Shown here: one piece after another, positions 14,285 through 22,216 of the stretch
How the letters are laid out: each line of letters starts with the position of its first letter
Position numbering within the stretch: the first letter of the stretch is position 1
Source: Sphingobacteriales bacterium 46-32
Lineage (GTDB): Bacteria; Bacteroidota; Bacteroidia; Chitinophagales; Chitinophagaceae
Length of the DNA: 64,000 nucleotides
Assembly: GCA_001898485.1 (NCBI GenBank)
Contig: MKTY01000020.1
Span: 1,178,001-1,242,000, forward strand
Direction of reading: 5' to 3'
Made by a program: the position numbers and the translations under genes
Notes under the pieces: generated by a model
Told to the model about the DNA's origin: nothing
The model's database searches: none
The model's input: the letters and a program-made list of their open reading frames with translations, nothing else

Positions 14285-15808
14285 TTAATGATTGGAGTTA
14301 CGTGACTGAACGGGCATATTGGCCCAGAAATGTCCATCGCGTGCAATCAGGGCTTCTGCGTCTTCGGGTCCCCAGCTATCGGGTGAATAATTGGGGAAAT
14401 CTACCGGTGGTCTTTTTTGCCAGGCTTCGAGCATTGGCATAATCACTTCCCAGGCGGCTTCTACCTGGTCGGCACGCATAAAAAGAGTCTGGTTGCCTTC
14501 AATTACATCTTCGAGAAGCGTTTCATAAGCCTCCGGCTCCTGCTCATCAAAGGTATCGGCGTAGCTAAAGACCATATCAACAGGATTGAGCACCATTTCT
14601 GTACCCGGACGTTTGGCCTGAAAACGAATGCGGATATCCATTTGCGGCTGTATACTGAATGTAAGCCGGTTGGGTCGCCAGGTATCAGCAGCTTCGGCGG
14701 GAAAGGCATAGTGAGGCGCTTCCTTAAACTGAATAGTGATGGAAGTGGTTTTTTCATGCAGCCGCTTACCGGTACGGATATAAAAAGGCACATTTTTCCA
14801 GCGCCAGTTATCGATAAAAAACTTGGCTGCTACAAATGTTTCTACGGGCGATTCGGTGGATACATTCTTTTCCTGGCGATAGCCGGTAACCTCTTTGCCT
14901 TTCATCCATCCCGCGGCGTACTGACCGCGTACGGCATTCTCGTGTACCTCGTCTGTTTTTATTTTTCGGATAGCAGTGAGTACATCTACTTTTTTATTGC
15001 GGATCTCATTTGACTCGAAAGATGTGGGTGGTTCCATCGCAATCATACAGAGCAGCTGCAGTACATGGTTTTGTACCATGTCGCGCAGCGCACCAGCCTG
15101 CTCGTAATAACCACCGCGCTCTTCCACTCCTACTGTTTCTGCAGCAGTAATCTGCACATGATCTATATAATGGTTGTTCCAGATAGGTTCAAACATGGCG
15201 TTTGCAAAACGGAAAGCGAGGATATTCTGAACTGTTTCTTTACCGAGATAGTGATCAATCCGGAATATCTGTTCTTCGCGAAACAGGCCGCTCAGCAACT
15301 GATTCAGTTCACGTGCACTCTGCAAATCATGCCCAAATGGTTTCTCAAAAACAATACGGGTATGTTGTGCATCATCGCAGATCTTGTGTTCAGAAAGTTT
15401 GGTGGCAATGAAAGGAGCAAGCTGCGGTGCTACGGATAAATAAAACATTACGTTGGGCATGGCTCCCCATTCGTCTCCTTTTTCTTTGATCCACTTATAC
15501 AGTTCAACATAGCTGGTATCTGTTTGCAGATCCCGTGACTGATAAAGCAGGCGGCCGGCAAACTCTGGCCATTTTTCATCAATCTGATCTTTACGTCGTG
15601 AATAGTCGCGCACACCCTGCAGCAGTTTGGCGCGATAATCATCGTCTGAAACGGGAGTACGGCCAATGCCTACCACCAGGTATTGTTGCGGAAGAAAGTT
15701 ATCGAGATACAGGTTATATAATGCGGGGATCAGCTTGCGATTTGTAAGATCACCACTACCTCCAAAGATGAATATGATGGTAGGAGGCAGTTGCTTTTTC
15801 TTTTCCAT
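14285..15808 (-). CDS. zwf: Glucose-6-phosphate 1-dehydrogenase
   Basis: Oxidises glucose-6-phosphate to the lactone with NADP+, the entry step of the oxidative pentose phosphate pathway. The 507 residues are normal length. The N-terminal Rossmann motif is IFIFGGSGDLTNRKLIPALY (about 12-31), the active-site motif RIDHYLGKETVQN (about 177-189), and EKPFGHD precedes it. It lies between gnd (56 bp upstream) and pgl (11 bp downstream), so the three enzymes that give ribulose-5-phosphate and two NADPH are made together. Confidence 0.96.
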   Translation of the reverse strand: MEKKKQLPPTIIFIFGGSGDLTNRKLIPALYNLYLDNFLPQQYLVVGIGRTPVSDDDYRAKLLQGVRDYSRRKDQIDEKWPEFAGRLLYQSRDLQTDTSYVELYKWIKEKGDEWGAMPNVMFYLSVAPQLAPFIATKLSEHKICDDAQHTRIVFEKPFGHDLQSARELNQLLSGLFREEQIFRIDHYLGKETVQNILAFRFANAMFEPIWNNHYIDHVQITAAETVGVEERGGYYEQAGALRDMVQNHVLQLLCMIAMEPPTSFESNEIRNKKVDVLTAIRKIKTDEVHENAVRGQYAAGWMKGKEVTGYRQEKNVSTESPVETFVAAKFFIDNWRWKNVPFYIRTGKRLHEKTTSITIQFKEAPHYAFPAEAADTWRPNRLTFSIQPQMDIRIRFQAKRPGTEMVLNPVDMVFSYADTFDEQEPEAYETLLEDVIEGNQTLFMRADQVEAAWEVIMPMLEAWQKRPPVDFPNYSPDSWGPEDAEALIARDGHFWANMPVQSRNSNH

Positions 15809-15864
15809 GAGTTGTGTGTTTCGTTTAAATCCTTAAGGCTGGCAGGCAATACTGAATCGTATAA

Positions 15865-17277
15865 TCAGGATCGCCATTCGGTATGAAAGCTGCCTTCGCG
15901 GTCGATACGCTGGTACGTATGGGCTCCAAAATAATCGCGTTGTGCCTGAATGAGGTTGGTAGGCATGCGCTCTGTAGTGTAGGCGTCAAAATAAGCGAGG
16001 GCGCTCTGCAAACCACCTGCAGGAATACGTGCTGCTGCATATAACTGTACAATGCGGCGCAGTGAAGCCTGTTTCTTTTTTACAATAGAAGCAATTTTCC
16101 GGTCGAGCAGAATATTGGGAATATTCTTTTTCCTGAAAGCACCTGTAAACAGCTCAAGCATCGAAGAGCGTATAATGCAACCACCTCTCCAGATGCGCAC
16201 TACATCGCGCAGGGGGATTTCCATAGCATGCTCTTCTGATGCTTTGTGCAGCATGGCCAGACCTTGCGCATAGCAAAGCAGGGACGAAAGATAAACGGCG
16301 TCCTGCAACTGACCGATCATCTTGTCATGGTTAGTGGCAAAACTTTTCACCTTTGGCTTATAGAGATTGGCGGCCAGTATGCGTTCTTCTTTATAGCCTG
16401 AAATATCGCGCATGGATACGGCCATATCAATAGTGGGCAGGGGTATGGGCAGGTTCATGGCTTCCTGCGAAGTCCATTTACCGGTTCCCTTCGATCCGGC
16501 TTTATCGAGTATCTGGTCTACCAGCGAGTTGCCGGTTTCGGCGTCGTCCTGGGTAAAGATGCTGGCCGTTATTTCCATAAGAAATGACTGGAGTTCACCT
16601 TCATTCCAGTGCCGGAAGATCCGGTGCAGCTCTCCGTTGGAAAGGTTGAGGCCGCGTTTCAGAAAATCGTACGCTTCACTGATGATCTGCATAATGGCAT
16701 ATTCAATGCCGTTGTGTACCATTTTTACGTAATGGCCTGCAGCATCTTTGCCCATATAGGCCACACAGGGGTCATCGCCCACCCGGGCGGCAATGGATTC
16801 GAGTATGGGTTTTACCGCATTCCATGCGGCCTGGTCTCCTCCGGGCATTATGCTGGGGCCGGTGCGTGCGCCCTGTTCGCCACCACTTACCCCCATTCCC
16901 ATAAAATGGATCTGCCGGTCACGGAGATAGCCTATACGGCGTTGTGTGTCGGTAAAATGAGAATTGCCCCCATCTATAACAATATCGCCGGGCGAAAGCA
17001 GGGGGAGCAGATCTTCGATCACCGCATCCACAGGTTTACCGGCGGGCACCAGCATCATAATGCGGCGGGGAGGTCTGAGCTGTTCAACCATATGGGCCAG
17101 CGAATCAATACCTTTGACCCTGGTACCGGCTGTGGCAGAGGCCTCCAGCAGCTGTCCCTTACTGATATCTTTATCAAAACCTATAGCGGCAAAACCGTGA
17201 TCGGCAATATTAAGAAGCAAATTGCGGCCCATTGTACCCAGGCCTACCATTCCAAAATCGTATAGAGAAGCGTCCAT
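15865..17277 (-). CDS. gnd: 6-phosphogluconate dehydrogenase, decarboxylating
   Basis: Converts 6-phosphogluconate to ribulose-5-phosphate and CO2. 470 residues, the long form of the family. The N-terminal nucleotide motif is GLGTMGRNLLLNIADHG (12-28), then VIDGGNSHF (about 99-107), GMGVSGGEQGARTGPSIMPGG (about 126-146; Lys and Asn of the active site follow in HYVKMVHNGIEYAIMQ). It is the first gene of the operon; its start at 17277 faces the oxidoreductase gene at 17404 across a shared 126-bp promoter region. Confidence 0.96.
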   Translation of the reverse strand: MDASLYDFGMVGLGTMGRNLLLNIADHGFAAIGFDKDISKGQLLEASATAGTRVKGIDSLAHMVEQLRPPRRIMMLVPAGKPVDAVIEDLLPLLSPGDIVIDGGNSHFTDTQRRIGYLRDRQIHFMGMGVSGGEQGARTGPSIMPGGDQAAWNAVKPILESIAARVGDDPCVAYMGKDAAGHYVKMVHNGIEYAIMQIISEAYDFLKRGLNLSNGELHRIFRHWNEGELQSFLMEITASIFTQDDAETGNSLVDQILDKAGSKGTGKWTSQEAMNLPIPLPTIDMAVSMRDISGYKEERILAANLYKPKVKSFATNHDKMIGQLQDAVYLSSLLCYAQGLAMLHKASEEHAMEIPLRDVVRIWRGGCIIRSSMLELFTGAFRKKNIPNILLDRKIASIVKKKQASLRRIVQLYAAARIPAGGLQSALAYFDAYTTERMPTNLIQAQRDYFGAHTYQRIDREGSFHTEWRS

Positions 17278-17403
17278 CTGTAAAAATTAAGGCTGCAAAT
17301 TATTACAAATCGGCTTGCCAACCTTGGTTAATTCCGGCTATTGGCTGTCAATAACATTTCACTAATTGATTATTGCTTAATTTTACAGGCAATTCTTTTT
17401 TAT

Positions 17404-18435
17404 ATGAGCGATACGATAACAGCCCCCACCCTGACTGCCAAAGACTTTTCTACAGATCAGGAAGTGCGCTGGTGCCCCGGTTGCGGTGATTATTCGATAC
17501 TGGCACAGGTACAGAAAGTAATGCCTGGCCTGGGTATTCCCCGTGAGAACATTGTGATTATCTCCGGAATTGGCTGTAGCAGCCGTTTCCCTTATTATAT
17601 GAATACCTACGGCATGCACTCCATTCACGGCCGTGCTACCGCTATTGCTTCCGGGCTTAAAGCAAGCCGTCCCGAACTCAGCGTATGGATTGTGACCGGA
17701 GACGGAGATGGGCTGAGTATTGGTGGAAACCACACGATACACCTGCTGCGCCGCAATTTCGATGTGAATGTGCTGCTGTTCAATAACCAGATATATGGGC
17801 TTACCAAGGGTCAGTATTCTCCTACATCGGAGGAAAATAAGGTGACCAAATCCACGCCTTTCGGTAGTATTGACCACCCCTTCAACCCCCTGGCACTGGC
17901 CATGGGTGCCGATGCCAGTTTTGTGGCAAGGAGTATGGATCGTGATCCCAAACACCTGCAGGCAATGCTGATACGTGCCAACCAGCATAAGGGTGCCTCT
18001 TTCCTGGAGATCTATCAGAATTGCAACATCTTCAACGATGGGGCATTCGAAATATTTACGGAGAAAGGCAGCAAGGCGCAGGAAACCATTTTCCTGGAAC
18101 AGGGCAAGCCGCTTGTATTTGGTGCAGGAGCCGATAAAGGAATTCGTTTGGATGGGTTTACTCCCCGCATAGTAGACCTGGCCGATGGCAGCTTTAGTAA
18201 AGATGATCTCTGGATACACGATGAAAGGGATATCTATAAGGCGCAGATACTGGTTCGTATGTTTGATGATCCGCATACAGAAGGTCATTTGCCACGTCCG
18301 TTTGGCGTATTTTTTGAAAATGACCGTCCCTGTTATGAAGAAATGATGCTGCTGCAGATAGAAGATGCCAAAGCCAGGAAGGCAGGCGATCTGGATGCAC
18401 TGCTTCGCGGTCGTGAAGTATGGACCATCAGCTAA
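17404..18435 (+). CDS. 2-oxoacid:ferredoxin oxidoreductase, beta (TPP-binding) subunit
   Basis: Beta subunit of a KorAB-type enzyme that interconverts 2-oxoglutarate (or another 2-oxoacid) and its acyl-CoA with ferredoxin. 343 residues. RWCPGCGDYSI (22-32) supplies Fe-S/TPP-site cysteines, GIGCSSRFPYY (56-66) follows, and the thiamine-pyrophosphate motif is GDGDGLSIGGNH (99-110) to NNQIYGLTKGQ (128-137). The ATG at 17404 is chosen; a TTG-started extension of 21 codons is hydrophobic and unlike the family. The alpha subunit normally lies directly upstream, but here gnd is there in the other orientation, so the partner must be elsewhere. Confidence 0.92.
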   Translation: MSDTITAPTLTAKDFSTDQEVRWCPGCGDYSILAQVQKVMPGLGIPRENIVIISGIGCSSRFPYYMNTYGMHSIHGRATAIASGLKASRPELSVWIVTGDGDGLSIGGNHTIHLLRRNFDVNVLLFNNQIYGLTKGQYSPTSEENKVTKSTPFGSIDHPFNPLALAMGADASFVARSMDRDPKHLQAMLIRANQHKGASFLEIYQNCNIFNDGAFEIFTEKGSKAQETIFLEQGKPLVFGAGADKGIRLDGFTPRIVDLADGSFSKDDLWIHDERDIYKAQILVRMFDDPHTEGHLPRPFGVFFENDRPCYEEMMLLQIEDAKARKAGDLDALLRGREVWTIS

Positions 18436-18481
18436 ACCAACTAATTAGGGGAAATAATTTTTTGCCGGGTTTTGATACCGG

Positions 18482-19363
18482 TCAAACGAGCTTTAATTCA
18501 CGGTCTGCGTTAGCAAATACTTTACGCTTTTTATTTTCGTACCACCATACCGGGGCCGTTTTTTTCATGAGGGTATCAATGCTGCGCATGCCAAACAGGT
18601 TCCACACTCCTTTGAGTTTACCGGTGAGAGAAGGGTGCAGTGCGCGAAGACTCATGGCAAAGCCGCTATCGAGATATTCCATATGATGCCAGTAACCTGC
18701 AGGCATAAAAAGTGTATCCCCATGCTCGAGTGTAAGATCAAATCCCTGTGCCAGTTTCAGGGCCGGAAATTTTTCATAATCCGGCAAGCCCTGCTGATCG
18801 TAATAACGTGAAAAATCGGCCATGCTCAATACCTCAAAAGGCTTTCTGTACAATTTATGCTGCTCGGCATAAGGGAAAAGCAGTACACGCTTGCGGCCTG
18901 CAAATTGTGTATGCAGGATATGTGACAGGTCAATATCAAAATGCATATGTGTAATGCTGCCGGCTCCTCCCGTAAACAGCATGGGATACTTTTTTACAAA
19001 GCCTTTCATCAGGTGCTCAGGCCAGGTAAAATCGGCGGTAAGTTCGGGAGCATGATCAAAAATGTTGAAAAGGAAAATACGCCAGCCGGCTGGTCCCTGG
19101 CTGATCATGTCAATATATTCCCCAAAAGTTTTATAGTCATCGGCCTTGTTAATAGGCGTATAGGCATCACTTTTTACATTATTATAAAGCGGTACACGTT
19201 TGTCTCCTACCAGCTCCTTGAAATAAGACCAGTTCCATTTCTGATAAGCTGGCCATTCTTTGGAAAGATTGCGGATTACTACCGGTATACCCGGCAGATA
19301 AAACTCTTTCCTGAATGTTTCTGCATTAATAGAGTCAACAGTTGTAACAGGCTTTAGCTGCAT
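18482..19363 (-). CDS. JmjC/cupin-like Fe(II)/2-oxoglutarate oxygenase-type protein
   Basis: A 293-residue cupin_8/JmjC-like protein. GIPVVIRNLSKEWPAYQKW (about 25-43) is the family opening; the metal site is H141-F-D143 in THMHFDIDLSH with a distal histidine in PAGYWHHMEY (226/227). RKRVLLFPYAEQHKLY is the typical core strand region. Relatives include protein and nucleic-acid hydroxylases, but the substrate here is unknown. Convergent with the oxidoreductase gene and divergent from the threonylcarbamoyl-AMP synthase. A TACTTTTG box lies 15 nt before its ATG. Confidence 0.85.
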   Translation of the reverse strand: MQLKPVTTVDSINAETFRKEFYLPGIPVVIRNLSKEWPAYQKWNWSYFKELVGDKRVPLYNNVKSDAYTPINKADDYKTFGEYIDMISQGPAGWRIFLFNIFDHAPELTADFTWPEHLMKGFVKKYPMLFTGGAGSITHMHFDIDLSHILHTQFAGRKRVLLFPYAEQHKLYRKPFEVLSMADFSRYYDQQGLPDYEKFPALKLAQGFDLTLEHGDTLFMPAGYWHHMEYLDSGFAMSLRALHPSLTGKLKGVWNLFGMRSIDTLMKKTAPVWWYENKKRKVFANADRELKLV

Positions 19364-19378
19364 TTGTTATGCTTTGTA

Positions 19379-19386
19379 CAAAAGTA
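19379..19386 (-). promoter_or_regulatory. Bacteroidota -7 box before the JmjC/cupin gene
   Basis: TACTTTTG on the minus strand matches TAnnTTTG and ends 15 nt from the ATG at 19363. No TTG was seen 19-21 nt upstream. Confidence 0.35.
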
Positions 19387-19538
19387 ATCAATTGGAAAAA
19401 TAAAGATTGTAAAGCAGATGTCCTTACCGTTTGACAATTTTAAGGAACTCTTGAAAACAGACCCGACCGGATCATGTACATTTACAGAACAAAAAAATCC
19501 GGAGTTATGCAAACCGGTTTGAAATAAAAGTGGAGCGT

Positions 19539-20147
19539 ATGCTGTTACCCATTCACCCCAAAGATCCCCAGCCACGCCATATAAAAACCGTGGTAACCAC
19601 ACTCAGCAAAGGGGGTACTATTATTTATCCAACAGATACCATTTATGGGTTGGGATGTGATATCCTTCAGCAAAAAGCCATCGAGCATATCTGCCGTCTT
19701 AAAAAGGTAGATCCTAAAAAAGCCCAGCTTTCATTTATCTGTTCAGATCTGAGTCATTTAAGCGACTATGCCAAGCAATTATCGACGAGTACATACCGGC
19801 TATTAAAAGAATACCTCCCCGGACCTTATACTTTTATTTTACCAGCCAGTAAAATGGTACCACGGATTTTGCAGAGCAAAAAAGATACGATCGGCTTGCG
19901 AATACCGGATAACCCCATAGCACTGGCTATCATCAAAGAGCTGGGCCGGCCCATTCTGAGTGCTTCTTTACCCGGGGAGATGGTAGAAGATTATACAGAT
20001 CCGCAGATAATGTTTGAAAACTTTGGTCATGAGGTAGACCTGGTGATAGATGGTGGCCCGGGTGGTACCGAACCCAGTACCGTGATTGATTGTACAGGAG
20101 CAAGCCCCGTTGTAATCAGGCAGGGCCTGGGTGTGTGGGAAGAGTAG
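19539..20147 (+). CDS. L-threonylcarbamoyladenylate synthase (TsaC/Sua5/YwlC family)
   Basis: Makes threonylcarbamoyl-AMP from threonine, bicarbonate and ATP for the universal t6A37 tRNA modification. About 202 residues of the single-domain type: GGTIIYPTDTIYGLGCD (about 25-41), KRxxxKK-like RLKKVDPKKAQLSFIC, LPGPYTFILPAS and GLRIPDNP, all diagnostic. The ATG at 19539 is used; a GTG three codons earlier is possible. The gene stands alone, with the JmjC gene divergent and an outer-membrane lipoprotein downstream. Confidence 0.92.
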   Translation: MLLPIHPKDPQPRHIKTVVTTLSKGGTIIYPTDTIYGLGCDILQQKAIEHICRLKKVDPKKAQLSFICSDLSHLSDYAKQLSTSTYRLLKEYLPGPYTFILPASKMVPRILQSKKDTIGLRIPDNPIALAIIKELGRPILSASLPGEMVEDYTDPQIMFENFGHEVDLVIDGGPGGTEPSTVIDCTGASPVVIRQGLGVWEE

Positions 20148-20251
20148 GTTTTATCTCCAGGATGTTGATTAACAGCTATTACCGATTCACATCCCAACGA
20201 ATCTAAGGCAAACAAGCAGCAAAAAATGCCGGTCAGAGGTCTTTATCTGGT

Positions 20252-21109
20252 ATGAACCGTCAACCACTGCTACTGCTGTTATTGCTCTCACTGTTTGCTG
20301 TATCCTGCAGTGTACCCCGCTATATTTATGCACCATCGATACCGGTTACTCCTTTCTTTGAAGAAAAAGGTGAGGCCAGTCTCAGCGGTAACTATGCCAC
20401 ACCTGGCCAGGGCGACAGCCAAAAGTCGAGTGGCAATGGGTTTGATCTGCAGGGGGCTTACGCCGTAACATCGAAACTGGCTATTACCGCCAACTTCTCG
20501 CAACGCCGCGAGAAGGAAGCTTATTCGTATATACAGGATGGTCGCTATGATATTTTCGACAGTTCGGTAATAAAATACCGCCGCCAGATGTTTGAGGCCG
20601 GCATAGGTTATGTTGTGCCGGTTGACAGGCTGAAAACTGTTTATTTGGGGGTTTTTGCAGGCTTTGGAGGCGGAAAACTTACCATCCTGGATCAGGGCCT
20701 GGATAATAACAGCAGCGGGTATTCGCGCATGTATGAAAACCGATTGCTGAAATGGTATATTCAACCTGTAGTAAATGCGCATGCTGGCAGGTACTTTCGT
20801 TTTTCGCTTGCTTCACGTTTTTCTTTTGTACATTATGGATCACCACAAACATCTTATACTGAAGAAGAGCTCCGGTATTACGATTTTGACCGGATCCGGA
20901 AAAAAACACTTTTTATTTCCGAACCCAGTATGCAGATGCAGTTTGTCATTCCTGATCTCGAATGGCTGCGTTTAGATGGCGGACTTGTATTTTGTGGTGA
21001 TCCGCATAAGAGTGCCAAACTCAAGTCCCGGTTTTTGACTCCTTTTATTGGACTTAGCTTTCATATTCCGTCTTATTCGCAAAGGCAAAAAAAAGAAGAC
21101 CGTTTCTGA
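20252..21109 (+). CDS. Outer-membrane beta-barrel-like lipoprotein, unknown function
   Basis: A 285-residue protein with a lipoprotein signal (MNRQPLLLLLLLSLFAVSCS; Cys at 19), then alternating amphipathic strands rich in Tyr/Phe/Arg (LQGAYAVTSKLAITANFSQR, FEAGIGYVVPV, YLGVFAGFGGG, WYIQPVVNAHAGRY, FIGLSFHIPSYS). This pattern suggests a beta-barrel of about 8-10 strands attached by a lipid. No named family is recognised. Its last codons and stop lie inside a hairpin that terminates the convergent gene on the other strand. Confidence 0.75.
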   Translation: MNRQPLLLLLLLSLFAVSCSVPRYIYAPSIPVTPFFEEKGEASLSGNYATPGQGDSQKSSGNGFDLQGAYAVTSKLAITANFSQRREKEAYSYIQDGRYDIFDSSVIKYRRQMFEAGIGYVVPVDRLKTVYLGVFAGFGGGKLTILDQGLDNNSSGYSRMYENRLLKWYIQPVVNAHAGRYFRFSLASRFSFVHYGSPQTSYTEEELRYYDFDRIRKKTLFISEPSMQMQFVIPDLEWLRLDGGLVFCGDPHKSAKLKSRFLTPFIGLSFHIPSYSQRQKKEDRF

Positions 21110-21118
21110 CGGTCTTCT
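21094..21118 (-). terminator. Intrinsic terminator overlapping the stop codon of the convergent gene
   Basis: AGAAGACCG (21094-21102) and CGGTCTTCT (21110-21118) form a perfect 9-bp stem around a 7-nt loop that contains the TGA (21107-21109) of the plus-strand lipoprotein gene. Read on the minus strand it is followed by a run of T from the AAAA tract at 21087-21094, so it works as a terminator for the basic protein gene at 21145-21447. Confidence 0.75.
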
Positions 21119-21144
21119 GCAAAGAGTTATCGAGGTAAATTATC

Positions 21145-21447
21145 TTATTTCACGCGTTTGCGATGATTGTGCTTGAAGCGAAACCTGTCGTGACGGTTTT
21201 GCTGTTTTTTGTGATGGAGGTTTCTTTTCTCCATTCGGCTCATATGCCCATCGCGTTTGAAACGACGCTCCATGCGGTCATAGTCACGTTTGTTTTTATG
21301 GAGTTTGAATTTTTCCCCACGGGTGATCTGACCTTTCTTTTCCGTTTTGCGGAAACCTTCCACCCGATCTTTGCCAGGTCCTGTTTGGGCACTTGCGGCC
21401 AGGGTAATCAATGTAAATGCCAGACCGAAGAAGAGTATTTTTTTCAT
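21145..21447 (-). CDS. Small secreted, highly basic His/Arg/Lys-rich protein
   Basis: A 100-residue protein with a clear signal peptide (MKKILFFGLAFTLITLAASA, cleaved near AQT) and a mature part dominated by Lys, Arg and His (KLHKNKRDYDRMERRFKR, RNLHHKKQQNRHDRFRFK). The predicted fold is helical with heptad-like charge. Such periplasmic cationic proteins occur in many Bacteroidota but have no assigned role; metal, acid or polyanion binding are all possible. The ATG at 21447 gives the signal peptide. It lies 97 bp downstream of rnhB and has its own terminator. Confidence 0.7.
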   Translation of the reverse strand: MKKILFFGLAFTLITLAASAQTGPGKDRVEGFRKTEKKGQITRGEKFKLHKNKRDYDRMERRFKRDGHMSRMEKRNLHHKKQQNRHDRFRFKHNHRKRVK

Positions 21448-21544
21448 GTTGCTGAGTTTTTTTATTAGCAAAATTGTTTGCTAGTAAGAAGCCGGAGTAT
21501 TCAGTTGGTTTAAGGCATTAACCTTAATTAACCCAGCACGTATT

Positions 21545-22141
21545 TTACCAGAGCTCCTGCTGATCGGGCAAGAGGCGGAAGCTTTTGCGGTGATATTTGC
21601 AAAGCCCGTGATGAATAAGGCTTTCGCGATGATCGGCTGTGCCATAACCCTTATTCCTGTTCCAGTGATACTGCGGAAACTCTTTGTGAAGCTGCTGCAT
21701 ATACTCATCGCGGTATGTCTTGGCCAGAATGCTGGCGGCGGCAATAGATGCATAAATACCATCACCTTTGATAACACAGGTATGTGGTATCTTTTTATAT
21801 GGTACAAAACGGTTGCCATCTATGAGGAGCATTCCGGGCCGTATCACCAGGGCATCGAGGGCCTGGTGCATGGCTTTGAAAGAGGCTTTCAGAATATTGA
21901 TACGGTCAATCTCTTCATTGTCTACCTGGGCTACGGCATATGCCAGTGCTTTTTCTTGAATGACTGCCCTCAACTCAAACCGCAGTTTTTCAGAAAGCTT
22001 TTTAGAATCATTGAGGAGGGGATGTGAAAAGTCGCGGGGCAGGATTACGGCAGCAGCAAATACAGGGCCTGCATAGCAACCCCGACCGGCTTCATCGCAA
22101 CCAGCCTCCATTAAATGCTCCTGATAATATGCCTGCAGCAT
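21545..22141 (-). CDS. rnhB: Ribonuclease HII
   Basis: Endonuclease that nicks RNA in RNA-DNA hybrids and at single ribonucleotides in DNA. 198 residues. The GRG motif and first two carboxylates are in AGCDEAGRGCYAGPV (Asp16, Glu17), LNDSKKLSE follows, and the third and fourth acidic sites are in LLIDGNRF and ILAKTYRDEYM. The C-terminal NKGYGTADHR segment is typical. The ATG at 22141 is preferred to a TTG three codons earlier. Divergent from ctaA with a 75-bp gap; TAATTTTG at 22174-22181 is a likely -7 box. Confidence 0.95.
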   Translation of the reverse strand: MLQAYYQEHLMEAGCDEAGRGCYAGPVFAAAVILPRDFSHPLLNDSKKLSEKLRFELRAVIQEKALAYAVAQVDNEEIDRINILKASFKAMHQALDALVIRPGMLLIDGNRFVPYKKIPHTCVIKGDGIYASIAAASILAKTYRDEYMQQLHKEFPQYHWNRNKGYGTADHRESLIHHGLCKYHRKSFRLLPDQQELW

Positions 22142-22173
22142 AAGGTGCAAGTTCTTTTGTAGAGCCGGACGAA

Positions 22174-22181
22174 CAAAATTA
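22174..22181 (-). promoter_or_regulatory. Bacteroidota -7 box before rnhB
   Basis: TAATTTTG on the minus strand matches TAnnTTTG. A TTG lies 16 nt upstream, slightly closer than the usual 19. Confidence 0.45.
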
Positions 22182-22201
22182 TTTTATCCGTGTTTGACAA
22201 G

Positions 22202-22209
22202 TAACTTTG
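22202..22209 (+). promoter_or_regulatory. Bacteroidota -7 box before ctaA
   Basis: TAACTTTG fits TAnnTTTG and ends 7 nt before the ctaA ATG, giving an almost leaderless transcript. No -33 TTG at usual spacing was found. Confidence 0.45.
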
Positions 22210-22216
22210 CCCCGCT

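Noticed and set aside
16609-17265. 218-codon plus-strand frame opposite gnd
   Set aside because: Shadow of gnd; the product is compositionally odd and unlike any family.
17383-18288. 301-codon minus-strand frame opposite the oxidoreductase beta subunit
   Set aside because: Shadow frame of a confirmed gene with no independent evidence.
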